A stretch of DNA of 64,000 bases from positions 40,856,001-40,920,000 of the forward strand of contig NC_133167.1 in the NCBI RefSeq assembly GCF_040802235.1, written 5' to 3'. This document shows, piece after piece, positions 1-13,130 of this stretch (its first letter is position 1; the number at the start of each line of letters is the position of its first letter). The notes below the pieces were generated by a model, which was given only the letters and a program-made list of their open reading frames with translations, was not told where the DNA came from and made no database searches. This DNA comes from Manis javanica. Its lineage: Eukaryota; Chordata; Mammalia; Pholidota; Manidae. The position numbers and the translations under genes were made by a program.

Positions 1-1345
1 CTTAATTCAAAAGGGTTTAGATGAAGAGGAAGTGAAGAATAAACTGCAAGTAGATTTCTAGCTCTTTGGTTCCCAGGTTTGAGCTATCTGTGGAGAGATC
101 CAGATACAGTCAGAGAAATAAAACTGTGTTCTGTGTTTAGAGAGGCTATAGCTGGGGAAGAAGAATGACTCCATTTACTTGGGGAAAAAAAGAGTTTACC
201 TATGCAAGTCGTTACTTTGCTGATCCGTAGTGTATAGCCTCTGAGCAGAAACACACTAAACCTTTGAGGGCAGTTCACATAGGAAACCTTTCACATAGGA
301 AAGGGATAAGAGGGGCTTGATCATTTATTGGTCCCAGGATATGCCAAAGGAGTTGAAAATTTAAGGCTTAATTGAGGAGGAAGGTCTAGATGAAACAGGA
401 TTTTAACAAGTGGTTTGCTGCTGAGGGAAAGTGATATGTATTCTTAAGGTCAGTTGTCTACGAGTAAATAAGGTCCAGGTAGCATCATCTTACAACAGTA
501 AAAAGAGAAGATGAAGTTCATTCAGGGTGATAAAAAGTCCTGACAATGGAATAGTGACTATGGTTCTGGCCATCATTTTTCACACTGCAGGAGGCAACCC
601 TTTTCATGTGTCTCTATCAGCATTTTTTTAATGATATAAAGTGGGAAATATAAAGATGCACTGCACGTAGTATCGCTAAGTATTGTGTTTCAATATGTAC
701 ACATGAGCACTGAAGAGATCAGAGGTCAGAAAGCAGTGGGTCAGGGACTTGGGTCAGAGCCAGACTTTCCAGAAAATTAGAACTATAGAAACTTCTAGAA
801 ATAAAAAATAGCAAGTGAAGGAAAGACTAAATATGATTGGCAGAAGATAAATTGGGGGGTCGGAAAGAAAAATTACAGAATTGTGCTTGGGATCTGTGCC
901 ATATACATTATGATTTCGCTGTGGCTAAATGTTTTAGCCATCTCACAGTGATAGTGTAAAATAGGTATTCTGCTCATTTTACAGATTAATAAGTAAGTAT
1001 GCTACAGGGAATTAATTACCTTGTTCAGCATCACTTTTAAGTGGCAGAGTTGGAAATAAAACTTCCAGAAAATCACTCCCTATTCTGCGGTTGGAGTAGA
1101 GAACTCTAAGTAACATAGTGGGTGATAACAGTAGAAAAGAGAATGACTGGCAACTTTGAGAATTCCCACGGAAAAGAAAAAGGCTTAATACTGGCAGGAG
1201 GTCACTTCCTGGCACCAGGCTAAAAATGAGATGTTTCCCTCACCTGTGATGTAATCTATAAAAATACTCAAAGAAATCATCCTGAGTCATAGATTCTAGG
1301 CAATCTGAATGATATTAATACTGTGGGCTTTTGTTGCTGTTCTAG
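1..1345 (+). other. COQ10B: COQ10B intronic sequence, no exon seen
   Basis: No earlier COQ10B exon could be read here. The stretch is AT-rich and non-coding. About 905-1085 holds a degraded minus-strand MIR-family SINE: the core runs from a CTCATTTTACAGATTAATAAG-like string to AAGTGGCAGAGTTGGAAATAA-like wording. Otherwise nothing is recognised. Confidence 0.6.
905..1085 (-). mobile_element. MIR-family SINE fragment
   Basis: The order of diagnostic words is that of a MIR read on the minus strand: TCATTTTACAGAT, then a degraded TTAAG..ACTT region, then AAGTGGCAGAG and GGAAATAAAACTTCCAG. It is heavily diverged, as expected of this old mammalian family. Confidence 0.6.
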
Positions 1346-1456
<111 letters not shown>

Positions 1457-1460
1457 TAAT

Positions 1461-1583
1461 AATAGGATGTATTCACTACTGCTAGAATACTGACATAACT
1501 CTTCTGAGCAGAAATGGAAACTGTAAATTTAAACCTTTTAATTATCACTTTTCCTGCAAAAGTAAGTTAAAATGCTCACATAG
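1461..1583 (+). repeat. 123-bp direct repeat, copy 1 (COQ10B last intron)
   Basis: This copy starts 14 bases into the last COQ10B intron. It matches 3330-3453 in the same orientation with about seven substitutions and one 1-bp indel, roughly 94% identity. I do not recognise it as a named interspersed repeat. A local duplication is the simplest reading. Confidence 0.9.
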
Positions 1584-2907
1584 CCCTTGATTTGTTCCAA
1601 ATACCAGGTGAAGTTGGTAAAGAAGGAATAATCCATTTATTAGAACCCAAATACCATAATAATCTTATATGCATACTGATTACTGAAAAAAGTTTTTTAA
1701 AAAATCTCAAAGTTCTTAATATTGAACACTTTTTTCTGTTCTAACTTTATATTAAAGAAAGGTAATGAATCTGTTTTTATGTCTGATTTTTGAAACCTTG
1801 AATAATCATTCTTTCTCTAAGTCCATAGGTTAGAAGATACATGCTATGACCTTCACTACCAGCTTAATAAGTTTAGTAACACCAATTGAAATCTGCACCT
1901 TGATCTGCATCTTATGATGCAGAAATAAAGTGCAAAGGGGAAAAATATGTTTTTAGAATCTAGGGACTATGGTATTTTTTTGGTCACATCACCTTAGCTA
2001 TAGAAAACTTAAAGCCACCTGAGGTTTTTTCTTTGCCAACAGATAATATATGAGTTTTCTCTGTATTTGCAACTCAGGTATTACACTTTAATTTGGGGCA
2101 TAATTTAGATTTAATTACTGTATGTTCTCAGCTTTTGAGTTGCTTTCATTAAAAAAATTAGTGGACATTAATGAGACAATGGGAAATTTGAATAAGGCTT
2201 ATATAGATTAGATAGTAGCACTATTATGTGGTGGTATTAATTCCCTCTGTTAATTTCCTGGTTTTAATAATTAAACTGTGGTTATGTAAGACAGTAAAGT
2301 AGGGGAATCTGGGTGATGAGTGTATTACAGAGAAGTCTTTATACTATTTTTGCAACTTTTTTATAAATCTGAAATTATCCCAGAATTAAAAATTGAAAGT
2401 TTAAAAGTTAGTGGATATTTGGGCCTTAAAATACTATTTTTCAAACCAGTTGCCTTGAATTCTATTTTGAGGAACTATAAATGAAGTTCTGAATCATCAT
2501 CTACTTTAATATTGAATCACCTACCTATCTGTCTTGTGAATTAATTTCATCTTCCTGCTGTACCTTCTCATGGGACTACCTATCAAGAAGAATTACTTTC
2601 CTTACTTAATTTCCTTTTGGGAGGTAGGATAGATCTAAAAGGAGGACATTAATAACATGCTAGAGTGATAAACGTGGTATTCAACAAAGCTTTTTTCCAT
2701 AATAAAATCAGGCTCTTTGCCTTGAAATGAGATTGGCCTGGTTTACTAAAGCACATGCCAGCAATTGTGCTTACTTCAGTAAGATTCCCTTTTCTGAGGG
2801 GTGTTAAAAATCTCACCTAGATAATACCAGCACAGCTCTGCTAGACACTGGGCCAAGTAGTCCTTTTCACAGTGTGAACACCACTACCCTAAGTAGCGAT
2901 TGAGTAA

Positions 2908-3117
<210 letters not shown>

Positions 3118-3955
3118 AGGGAAAAAAGAACTGGTCGTCTATTTGTAACTTTATTTACTTTTAGGAAGTGCTTTCATCATTTGCTTTCAAGTCAGACAGC
3201 ATTTGTCAAATCCATCTTTGATTACAAACCTGCACCATTGAAAATTTGCACTTGGAATATGGAACCATGTGTACATAGAATTCAATCAAGTGTAATTATA
3301 AGTAATATGCACATTAGCATGTTAACAATAATGGGATGTATTCACTGTTGCTAGAATACTGACATAACTCTTCTGAGCAGAAATGGAAACTGTAAATTTA
3401 AACCTTTTAATTAACACCTTACCTGCAAAAGGTAAGTTAAAATGCTCACACAGTATATTATATTAACCGTATCATGTTTAAGTTATTAAATTCAGACTAT
3501 TTTTAACTTATTGTCATAGGGCCTGCCTCATGGCTTAGGATATTTGAGTAATCATCAGATATTTAAAGTAAAAGCTGTGACTTAAATATACTGTTATTGA
3601 AGGTTCCCTGACACTTTTCTTATTTTGAAATTCTTATGGATAGTAGTAATTCAGTGCCACAGTGAGGTTAGCTGCCAGATAAACTGAATATTTTTTTGGT
3701 AAGTGGTCCAGAGCTTTAAGCTACTTTTCTCATAGTTTGCAACCGTCTCCCAGATACTTTGCTCTTTTAATAATGCTGATTGTATGTCAAATTTTGTCTA
3801 CAAAATGGGGCAAATGAAGATAAGTTGGTTGATACATCTCCAGCACCATTCATCCCTCTTTTCTATTTATTGTGTGTACTCACTTTCAATGTTTTCCAAA
3901 CTGATACTTCTGTAAATAAATCAGTGTAACTTAATAAAGTTAATTTGTTTATTTT
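3118..3955 (+). other. COQ10B: COQ10B 3' UTR with poly(A) signals
   Basis: AT-rich sequence follows the COQ10B stop. Two AATAAA hexamers lie at 3915-3920 and 3933-3938, and a T/GT-rich stretch follows at about 3945-3970, which suits cleavage near 3955. The UTR would be about 840 nt. It contains the second copy of the 123-bp repeat described at 1461-1583. The end is inferred from signals only. Confidence 0.65.
3330..3453 (+). repeat. 123-bp direct repeat, copy 2 (COQ10B 3' UTR)
   Basis: This is the second copy of the 1461-1583 sequence, about 210 nt after the COQ10B stop codon. One extra G near its end makes the string AAAAGGTAAGTT, a good match to a splice donor, which copy 1 lacks at this point. 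Confidence 0.9.
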
Positions 3956-5480
3956 TTGTATGGTTACTTTGGTTATTGAAGTTCTCTTGTATTAATTATT
4001 TCAATGTATACTTACATAGACATGGTAAAGTTTAATTATAGCATTTGTTGTCTTAAAAACGCTTTTGAAGAAACAAATCTGGGCAAAATTCAGTCATCCT
4101 TTAATCAATATTGATCTTCCCTCATTTCACTTCATACCCATAACTCTTATATTACCCTTCCAGTCATAGTGCTATTAACTTTGTTTCCTGGGATCAAAAA
4201 GGGATTTCAGCAATTAGTTTTGTGCATAAAAGCATGTATGTATCAACTTATTGAATGAATCTGAGTACCTGCTCTCTATCAGGTGCTGGTCACACATTGT
4301 ACTCATGGAACTTGGTTGTGCTTTCACGTAGATGAAGCAATAGCTTTCTACTTAGAGATGAGGTATCTTTCCCAGAGCATAAGTATTTTGCATATAATTG
4401 TGTACCTTGTAAGTAATTTTTTTTAATGGCAAAGACTCAGATACTTTATTTTTCCCCTGTACAGTACTACTTTTGATGGAATTAAGAACTTACACTTTAC
4501 CACTGCTCTTATACATGCCATAGGTGAAGTCTTAGGTACAGAATCTAACTTATGGTTGGGATGTGACTGGGTTGACATTATGATAGTTTGTAGATTGTGT
4601 TTTGGTGAGGGAACCCAAGAATATCCAAATATTGCCTTGATGTAGCCATCCATTTGAACCATGAGGTTCCTCAAGTGTGGTCAGAACCCAGGTCACAATA
4701 AGTTGTAGAGACAGAGTGCAAACCCAGGCGTTCTGGCTACAGTATCTGTGCTCTTGTGTTTTACTTACCTAGTACAACGGTCTGGAGGCCATGATCTGTG
4801 GACTTAAAATTTGGCATTATGCTTTCCATATCTTAAGAGGGAAAGTACCATGGTACAAACTTGAAGTGGCATCTGGTTATTGGAACCTGAGGGGGAACCC
4901 TGATGAGATGAGACTGCTAGATCAGATTTTTCTCTTTGTGGAAAGAAACTCAGAAACTTTCTTGGTTTTGGCATGATTGCGTGAGGGCATGAAGTTTGCA
5001 ACTACCTCTGCCATCTTTTCACTCGGAGAAAAGAGGCAATAATTCCAGAGAAGCCAACTCAGTACTCTAACATGAAAGGTTGAATTATTAGGCCTTTTAG
5101 TTATCCACTTTGCTCTCGGTTATTTAAGATAGCAGACTTCTAATGTTTAAGTCATTTAAAGTTAGGTATTCAGTTACTTGCAGCCACCTCTCTATCCTGC
5201 TCCAGGCTGAACTGGTTGTTCTCTAGGCTGTTGTTAACTGTAATCTTAGGGCATTACTACAGTCATCCTAGGATTTCTCTTCACCTCTCTCTCTGGGGTT
5301 CCCTATTTCCTGAATCTTTCGGCTTCCCCCTTTTTTGATTTATTCTTAAAATGCTGAGGAAATCCCCTACTGGCTTTCTGAGAAAGGGCAAGTGGGAGCT
5401 AAATTTTTAGAATCCATGAGTGTCTGAATATGCTGCTGTTTTATACTCACAACTAATTGAGTATATGGAACTCTACATTA
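3956..5480. other. Intergenic sequence with MIR pieces and a possible retrocopy
   Basis: No gene is seen. Diverged MIR-like words occur at about 4255-4390 and 4675-4765, on either side of a 270-bp block (4410-4678) listed separately. The remainder is unremarkable AT-rich DNA. Confidence 0.5.
4410..4678 (-). pseudogene. Possible processed retrocopy of an mRNA 3' end
   Basis: On the minus strand this block ends with an AATAAA hexamer inside GGGGAAAAATAAAGTATCTG, about 15-20 nt before an A-rich tract (AAAAAAAA). That is the geometry of a reverse-transcribed mRNA 3' end. A minus-strand open frame of 83 codons covers most of the block, but I do not recognise the protein. It sits between two parts of a MIR-like repeat, as an insertion would. 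The source gene is unknown and the open frame may be accidental. Confidence 0.35.
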
Positions 5481-5483
5481 AAA

Positions 5484-5508
5484 ATAATACACACACACAC
5501 ACACACAT
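5484..5508. repeat. (CA)n microsatellite
   Basis: A run of about 11-12 CA dinucleotides in AT-rich intergenic DNA. Confidence 0.95.
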
Positions 5509-6104
5509 ATACCCTGAATTTGAAGATCTGACTTTATTGTATTCTGGCATCCACTGGTACTCTTCTAGTAATCTAATGCCATTCTTATTCCCAGTCCTTT
5601 GTGTGTCATTTTTTGTTTCCTTTGGTCTCTGGAATCTTTTAAAATTTCTTTTTCTTGGATTCCCCGAAATTGCCGCCCCATTGCCCCCTCATAATTAATT
5701 GTGCTGGGCACCCTGTGGGCCCTTTCAATCACAGGCTCCTTTCCTTGATTTGTTTTGTTTCCTCTTATCCATATTCTCTGGTTCTCTCATTCAAGAATCC
5801 CTAATTAGGCATTCTACCTCTTGTATTAAATCTTTACTAATATTTTTCCTGTTTTCCATGCTTTTGTTCTGCCTTTTAGATTTCAAATCTACCAGACCTT
5901 TATGTTAATTTTTTTATTTATTTATTTTTTATATTTACCATAGTTTTTAATTCCCAAGTTCGTTTTCTAATTTTTCTTTTTATAGCTTCCTTGTTTTATA
6001 AAAACGAGATCTAATCTTAAGACACTATGATTTATGTAAAGGTCCCCCTAGGTTCCTTCTGGGTTTTGCTATCCTCTTTCAAGTTGAAGATGTCCTCAAC
6101 TGTC

Positions 6105-6240
6105 TAAAATTTCTTGTTTGTCCAGTAATACTTGAAAGCAACATACTAGATAATGGGGAATGTAATAACCACAATGTTGCTCATGTGAAACCTTAGTAAG
6201 ATTGTATATCAATGATACCTTAATTAAAAAAAAAAGAAAG
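6105..6240 (+). mobile_element. L1 3'-end fragment with A tail
   Basis: The stretch matches the extreme 3' end of the L1 seen better at 32127-32289: GGGAATGTAATAACCACAATG, then TGTGAAACCTTAGTAAGA, then a TATATCAATGATACCTTAATT string running into an A tract. It is a severely 5'-truncated plus-strand insertion. Confidence 0.75.
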
Positions 6241-8789
6241 GTACTAAAAAGTTCATTGGAATTAAGCGGGGCATATTGACTGGTAAATTTCACCATAAGG
6301 TGATTAGGTGAGCCAGTCTTCATTGGGGACTCGCAAGTGCAGAATCTAGACATTGGAATGTGTTACTTAATAGTTCTCTTTTATTCTTAGTACATACAAC
6401 CTATGATCACTTTGTTTTGTTTTTTTTTAAAGGTAGTCATTTCTCAATCATTTCTCATCTTTCTTTGCTTTTAAGATGAACTGAATTTCTGTTCAGGATT
6501 ATGTCCCTTGATATTGTTACCAGATAATCTCCAAGGTGTCCAGCACTGTTATCAGGAGCATCAGAGTTCTCTCTGCTTTCAGAAAGCAAAGACAAATGAC
6601 TGTTCTTAGCCTCTGTATCTACCCAGCAGAACGAGATTTGTACCTTTTCACCAAAGAAATCTATCATCTAGCATCAAAGAATGAAAATCACTCAAATTCT
6701 GAGGAGACATACCTTTTCTCCATCTTGTTTTTTTTTAATACACAATATTTTTCTTTACTAGCAGAGACATATCATGATTTTCCCAAGTCAGTCATACTGC
6801 TAAAAGTTTCCACTCAATGACTCAAGGCTACAGAGAAGCCACAGAGAGGGCTTTTTTTAATATACCAAAGTATGCTTCTTGCAAACTTTACTTTCATTTC
6901 TGGAGAAGACCTTTTCTTTGAAATAACACATATCCTATCTGAGATAAATTGGTGTTTAAACACTAAGAGGCAATTTTGTTTTAAAGCTTCTATAATACAT
7001 GACAACAAACATATACAATACCCTCTTGTCTCATAATAAATGCAACTTGTTCTGTATATAATTTGAATGAAATTTTATAATTTTGCTTTAAAATTGTCAG
7101 ACTGTGAATAACCTAATTAATTCATGGTTGACTATGATTTCTAGACAGCAACCAAGCATACTCAGAAATTTTTGCTCTATTAGTCTAATTTAGAAATTGT
7201 TTTGAAGTGTAGTGGAGTTGTTTTAATACTAAATTTAACAATTAATTAAGTTGACCTAATATCAAACTTGGTATTGATTTAATTAAATATTCATTAACGT
7301 TAATTTGGTGGTCTCTTTTGGAATTTTGATGCTATTTTTTAAATTTCAAATATTTTTATAGATCTCTAAGATGCTCATAGGCCTAGGGGTTGTGATTTTG
7401 AATGCTGAAAAAATAAAATGAATCTGATCATTGCTGTGATCATTTTGCTGTGACCACAGAAAAAGAAGATCAGCTGTATGCAAAACTCTACCCTGAGAGT
7501 AGAAATTCTTTCTATCCAGCTTTCCATGGAGCTTTCTTCTCAGGAGGCACCTAAGACTTATAAAGCTTTCCATGAGTCCCACTGTCCTATAATCATGGAG
7601 CAAGATCCTAGCGTTTTTGGAAGGGTCAGATAGTAAAACTACTGATGCTAAAGTAATTGTTAATTCATTTCAGGAATACTAGAATTCTGGTGAAGACTTA
7701 AAAACCAGAGAGAAGCGAGGCAGCTATGTGATGGGTAGAATTTATGATCCAGTGTTGGACATGGAGAACTACAGGACCCATTGTTTAGAAGAGAATCACA
7801 TGCATATGGAGTTAGGAGTGCCCTCTGTATGCTTTCTCTATCTGACTACCTGGGATTTCCCTTGTCTTCCACTTTCTTATGTAGAGAGAATATAAATAAA
7901 ACTGCTTATCACATAGGGATGCCCGAGATGCTGCAATATATGGTTGGCTCCTTACACAACAACATAGCATAGCAGAGCATTAACAATTTTTATTTATTTT
8001 TTATTTGACAGCCTCCATCATTCTAATGTACAATTTCAGAAACACCCTTAGGATCTTCATCACTTCAACTAAATATGAAAATGTACTTTTGTTTTAAAAA
8101 AATACTTTATTTCACATTAAAAGAAAATTAAAGTATGTGTGTATGAAGCAACATATCTTACCTATCTAATAAGTAATATGTGCTTCTTAATTATCTTTAA
8201 AATCATTGCATAAAGAAAATCCATCTGCCAAGATATTAATTTGAAAAGACATACCATGATTTGTATCAGGATCCGATGTATATCACCATGGGGAGAGAAA
8301 TTTCACTTTGTGTCACGGTATCAAAAATAGAATAAACAAACAAAATAGATTAATATCCCTTCATCACTGGATATTAGAAATGAATACATGACAAAAACCA
8401 TTTCACCTATTTTTGAAACATGTTACACTTTGTTTCTAGCAAAATAAAGGAGAATCCTGGCTCAGATTTTCTATGTCACTACCTTATTAACGTGAAAACT
8501 TCCTAATAAGTGAAAATTAAAACTGGACATGACACTAGTGACATGTCCTCTTTATACCATGGTTTTTGTGGTTTGTTAAAGAACAAACTATCCTGAGACA
8601 AAATATGACCAGATGTTCTAATTTTTATGGTCCTGATACCATGTTCTGTTTCAATAGTCATGGTCTTTGTGCTTCTGCCTTGAACCACTCATTGCCCATT
8701 ATAGGCAAATCACAGACCATACATGGTCAAATCCACTGCGGCTGGAGATTTCAGTCTGATCTCCAGTAACAGTCATGTCTTTTCACCCT
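6241..8789. other. Intergenic, nothing recognised
   Basis: AT-rich DNA with only short, overlapping, unrelated open frames on both strands. No exon with plausible splice sites and a recognisable protein, and no clear repeat family, was found. Short A/T-rich runs are present. Confidence 0.5.
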
Positions 8790-9902
8790 GCAGCAGAACT
8801 TCTGGAGATCTCTAAGACCCATTGGGGAAGTGAGGACATGAAGTCAAAACTATTTTCATAAAAATACTAAGTAAGGTGTTATTTGCCTTTCTCACTGTAC
8901 TGACAAATGCACTGAGAGTCCAAAAACAATGAGGGATAAATGTGCTGCTGTTACCTTAGCACATCAAAGCTACAACATCAAGCTGTACTAGTAATCATGT
9001 ATTTTTCACTGCTACATAGACTTGGCTATTTGGTAGAGATTTTCTCAGAAATGAATGAAGTGAGCTTATTGCTTTAATGCAACAACTGACAGAATTTGTT
9101 GACAATGATAAATTTGAGCTGTCAAGCAAAAATTTTGAAAAGCTTGTATCCACCACGGTGAGCTTGACAGCATCCTAATACTTCAAGGACTTATGATATC
9201 AGTGGTGATATTAATTAATGTGTTGTATTGATTTTTATAGTAAAATGTGTCAACATATGGAAGATTTGCATGACTTAATGAACTGATATTTTCTAAAGCA
9301 TGATCTTATAAATCATGCATGGGAAAAAGATCCATTTAAAGTGCAAGTTAGACCAATGGATTTTAATGTAACAGAACATGATGAGTTTACGGACATGTAA
9401 CCAACCCTTATGAAACTGCTATTTGTTGAGTTTGGAAAGAGTATAAACGAATAATATCCACAATTATAAGAAAAGGCTATTAAAATATCCTCCCTTTTCA
9501 ATTATGCATCTATACAAAGCCAGATTTCCTTCATATATTTTCACCAAAGCAATATATCTGATTGAATCCAGAACTGATTCAGTACAAAGCAGATACAAGA
9601 AATCTATGTCCTATTAAGCCAGACATTAAGGAGATTTGCAAATATGTAAAACAATCTCAATCTGCTGAGCACGTGTTATAGTTTTCGAAAACATAGTTAT
9701 TTTTCATGAAAAAAATGTTAATTCTGTTAATATATAAATGGCTTATTATCTTAATGAATAGATAATTTTTTAATTCACGATTTAATTTCTAATATGAGAA
9801 ATATTGTTAAACTTAACCCACAAAAAAGAAAAGCTCTTCAGGATTCTCAATAATTTTTAAGAACATAAGGGGTCCCGAGACTGAAGAGTTTGAGAACTGT
9901 TT
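8790..9902 (+). mobile_element. Decayed hAT-Charlie DNA transposon
   Basis: The right end (GAGTTTGAGAACTGTTTG) is a degraded reverse complement of the hAT-Charlie terminal repeat, whose family form begins CAGTGGTTCTCAAACT. Near the left end the text runs from a GGAGATCTCTAAGACCC string to AAGTCAAAACTATTTTCATA, then AAGGTGTTATTTGCCTTTCTCACTG-like wording that I associate with internal Charlie transposase-gene sequence. No open frame survives. The exact subfamily and left terminus were not determined. Confidence 0.7.
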
Positions 9903-10799
9903 GTTTATATGAACTGTGAATCCCCAAAGAGTTTTCTGAAAAAGGTAACTTTTTATACAACAGATTTGCCAGTGGAGTTATTTAAAACACAAAACTTGAA
10001 ATCAAAGAAAATACCATGAAATGTGGGAAAAACTTTGAAACTCCAGGAGATCTGAGAACCACCAATTTTTAAATGCTGTCCTAGAAAAATCTCAATAGCA
10101 ATGTCCAAGAAAAGCTATTGCCTGCCCATGAGACCTGAGGGAAGACATCTACATTCTCAGGGCATTTTTTTCATCACTTATAATAAGAAGCAAACTCCAA
10201 GATTCATTCATTGATTCTTTAATATTTACATATGAAATCTGTTGGGATAATTGCCACGACTTCAAAAATATTTTTGATTGATCATAAACTAGTTGAAAAA
10301 GGTCACACTACTTTTAAAACACCTTTCTGGCTTGCTTTTTTGTGCATTTTCTGTAACAATGCTGGTAGGATTATGCACAACTCAAGTTTGCTATTTGCTA
10401 AAATTCTATGAAATTGTTGGCAAAACTTTCTGTAATAAATGGTTAAACATGGCAAAACTATATTTTGAAAAATTAAATTTATGGGGCTGGGGGTAATGGT
10501 CATCTGTCATTTCCACCTGTCCAGAATCCATTGACTCTTTTTTTTTTTTTTCTGGAACAGTAGTTTGAATTTACTTTGGAGATAATATCAATAATCTCAG
10601 TTTTTATGGTTCCATTGCAGGTGCTGCCTGAACTCCAGCTGCAGAAGTAGCCATGTGACTCAGGTCCATCCAGTCCATCATTCTAACCCCTTGGCCTCAC
10701 TGATTGGTTCAGGGGTGTACATGTGATGCAAGTCAGTCAATGAGAGCTGTCTTCATACTTTGGCTAGAGGTCTTGAGAAAGCTTTATTTTTGAAAGAGG
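9903..10799. other. Intergenic, nothing recognised
   Basis: No gene or clear repeat was identified. A T13-type run occurs near 10539-10551. Overlapping short frames at 10293-10503 on the two strands look like chance. Confidence 0.5.
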
Positions 10800-10985
10800 G
10801 CTGCCACCCTCTCATCCCGTATTAGCTGAACGACCATGGACGATTTACTTGACCTTTCTAAGCTTCTGTTTGTCCACAGGTAAAATGGGAGAAATAAGTG
10901 TACCTGCTTTATAAAATTATTGTAAGAATAAAAAAGATACCTCAGTGATGTGCATGTAAAGAAATGTTGCTAGTTTTACTATTAA
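10800..10985 (+). mobile_element. MIR SINE
   Basis: This has the MIR layout on the plus strand: a TTACTTGACCTTTCTAAGCTTC string, GTAAAATGGGAGAAATAA, TTATTGTAAGAATAAAA, and then a CATGTAAAGAAAT-like end. Confidence 0.8.
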
Positions 10986-11169
10986 AAGATGAATATGATC
11001 TTTCATCTCCTCTTCTAATATCATAGAATCTAAACTGCTTCCTCAGTGGGACACATGGTTCAGCTTACATAATTAGGTCATCTCTAGTCTTGCAGCCGTC
11101 ATAGTGCATTGAGTTCTCTTAAAGTTCTGCACCTCTTCTTTCATTCTAGGAGCTAAATCATGCCACTCC

Positions 11170-11345
11170 ACTCTGTCTGGTGTTCATATTCCTTCCTGCT
11201 TCCTTCCCTTTCCTTCTATACTAACCTGTATGCTCTGTGAGGACAGGCTTCCCTGTGTATCTCATTCCACACTGTATTTCTCCTGAGAAACATCATAACT
11301 GATCCCTGGTAAAGATTCACGAAGTGCTTATTGAATGAATTATTT
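11170..11345 (+). mobile_element. L2 LINE 3' fragment
   Basis: The order CTGTATGCTCTGTGAGGACAG, then a CCCTGG-type word, then GAAGTGCTTATTGAATGAAT is that of a degraded L2 3' end. Confidence 0.65.
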
Positions 11346-12689
11346 TAAACCACATTTTAAGGAATGAAGCCAGTGTAAGATGAATTATTTATACATTTCT
11401 CATTAAAAAAAACTTATCCTCCATTTCTTTACCTTTCTCAAGTATCCAAAATACAGAACAGACTTCTGTTGATTTTAATGTTTAAAAAAAAGAGGAAATT
11501 GCAGTGCCTGTCTTGGACAGTAGATGGCAGTGCAAATATTACTTGACATGTATCCTCTTCGGTTTACAAAGATTCCAGAATGAGTCCCTGTAAATGTCCA
11601 GCATAAGTCTGAACCTTCTTCTTTATAATGTCTTTAGTGGTTTTTCACCGAAACAGGCATTCTTTGTGAATACTATCGGTGCATCGTACCTGCAGCTGCC
11701 AACTAGGACTAATGTCAGGGAGGTCTCCTGGAGGCACAAGGTGGGGCCAGGTTCCTTGCCATGAAAGACACAAGGGGCTGGCACTACCGTCAGAATTTGA
11801 GCCTGCACATTGTGATCATGGTTCTTAACAAGGATTAATCTATTGAGAGGCAAGTAAAATGAAGGCACCTTCTGCATTTTCTGAATTGCTTATGCCTCGT
11901 TAATTATTTTTCCCCAAGAGAATCAGAGTAGTTGGATATTTAGAATTTCTTCAACAAGAATGAAATTACTAAACAGTTATATTCTTTCCAACAGTTTTAT
12001 GGTGTAGTATAGGATATAATCTCAGGGGCTATGCCCATGTTAAGTAGAAATTAAGTTTATGGGACTCTGTGTGTGTGTTATATATAGCATATGAAAGAAG
12101 TTATCAGTCTTTGCAAACTAAACCAATAAGACCCAAGCTTAAAACCCACACATGGCTTTAAACACACATAATATCAGTTAATGTCACCAAATTCCTTGAT
12201 TCTCAACTGCTCCTGTAACTTTAACAAACAATCTTGCTAGGAAAAAAAAATAGGAAAAAGAAAATAAGTGGTTTCCAAAAAAAATCCTGTGAACTACAGA
12301 AAAACAAAGTCTAGTGTTCTGTCTTATTGAATCAGGGGGCAAAAATGCCTTCCTGCTGTAAAAAACCATCCCCATCATAGGTGCAGAAGCTCCCTGAAGG
12401 CAGACACCATCAGCGCTATTTTTTAGGGGAAAAGACAACTGAGCACTCAGGTTCTCTAGAATTGATTTTTAGCTATATCAAAACAATCAGTTGTAAGTAT
12501 CTCTCCATTAGTTATACGAACAGAGAAATTTCATGGGCTGGAGAGCAGAGAAAACATTTCTACTTTGGATTTATGAGGCAGGTTATTTGGGGCAACATAT
12601 TTATCTTTGTAATTCCGCTTCCCTTGGTTTAAGATGATAATGCATTAGCTGACTTTGTAAATCAGTTCACACAAACCCTGAGTTTAAAA
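11346..12689. other. Intergenic, nothing recognised besides the CTCF-like motif
   Basis: Moderately AT-rich, with short open frames on both strands that overlap one another and resemble no protein I know. A short GT run is present near 12069. Confidence 0.45.
11516..11532 (+). promoter_or_regulatory. CTCF-like motif
   Basis: The string ACAGTAGATGGCAGTG fits the CTCF core consensus with about one mismatch. It stands alone in intergenic DNA between COQ10B and FSIP2. This is a motif match only; occupancy is unknown. Confidence 0.3.
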
Positions 12690-13130
12690 TCCATAAATGG
12701 TTTCCTGTCATTTTTAGGTTAGACCCGAATCACTGATGTGGCCAGCTCGGCCAGCCCTTGCCAGGCACTAGGCTTCCCCACTCGCCGTGCTACCCTGCTC
12801 TCTTCTCCCCAGCCACTCTCCCACACACATTCTAGCATCACAGGGTCACTGCACCTCCTGATCCTCTCCTTTGATATCTCTTTCTCCTAATTCACCTGAC
12901 ATCTCAGTTCCCATGTTGTCAGGAAGTCATGTAACAGAGTCCATAGGGAGTATGGTGTCATTTTCCTTGGTCCAGGGCTTTTGTCACAGATTGTAATTAC
13001 ATTTTTAACCTTTGTGATTAGTAGCTGCCACCCCCATTGGCATATGCTCAATGTTTAGTACTTTATACTGAAAAAAATAAAAGAAGTGAATAAATGAATG
13101 GCTGAATAAATGAATGAATTCATGATCATG
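12690..13130 (+). mobile_element. L2 LINE fragment
   Basis: The region reads like L2 on the plus strand: an AAATCCATAAATGGTTTCCTG string, then a C-rich stretch with CAGCCACTCTCCCACACACA, then a short GAATAAATGAATG-type end near 13085-13120. Confidence 0.65.
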
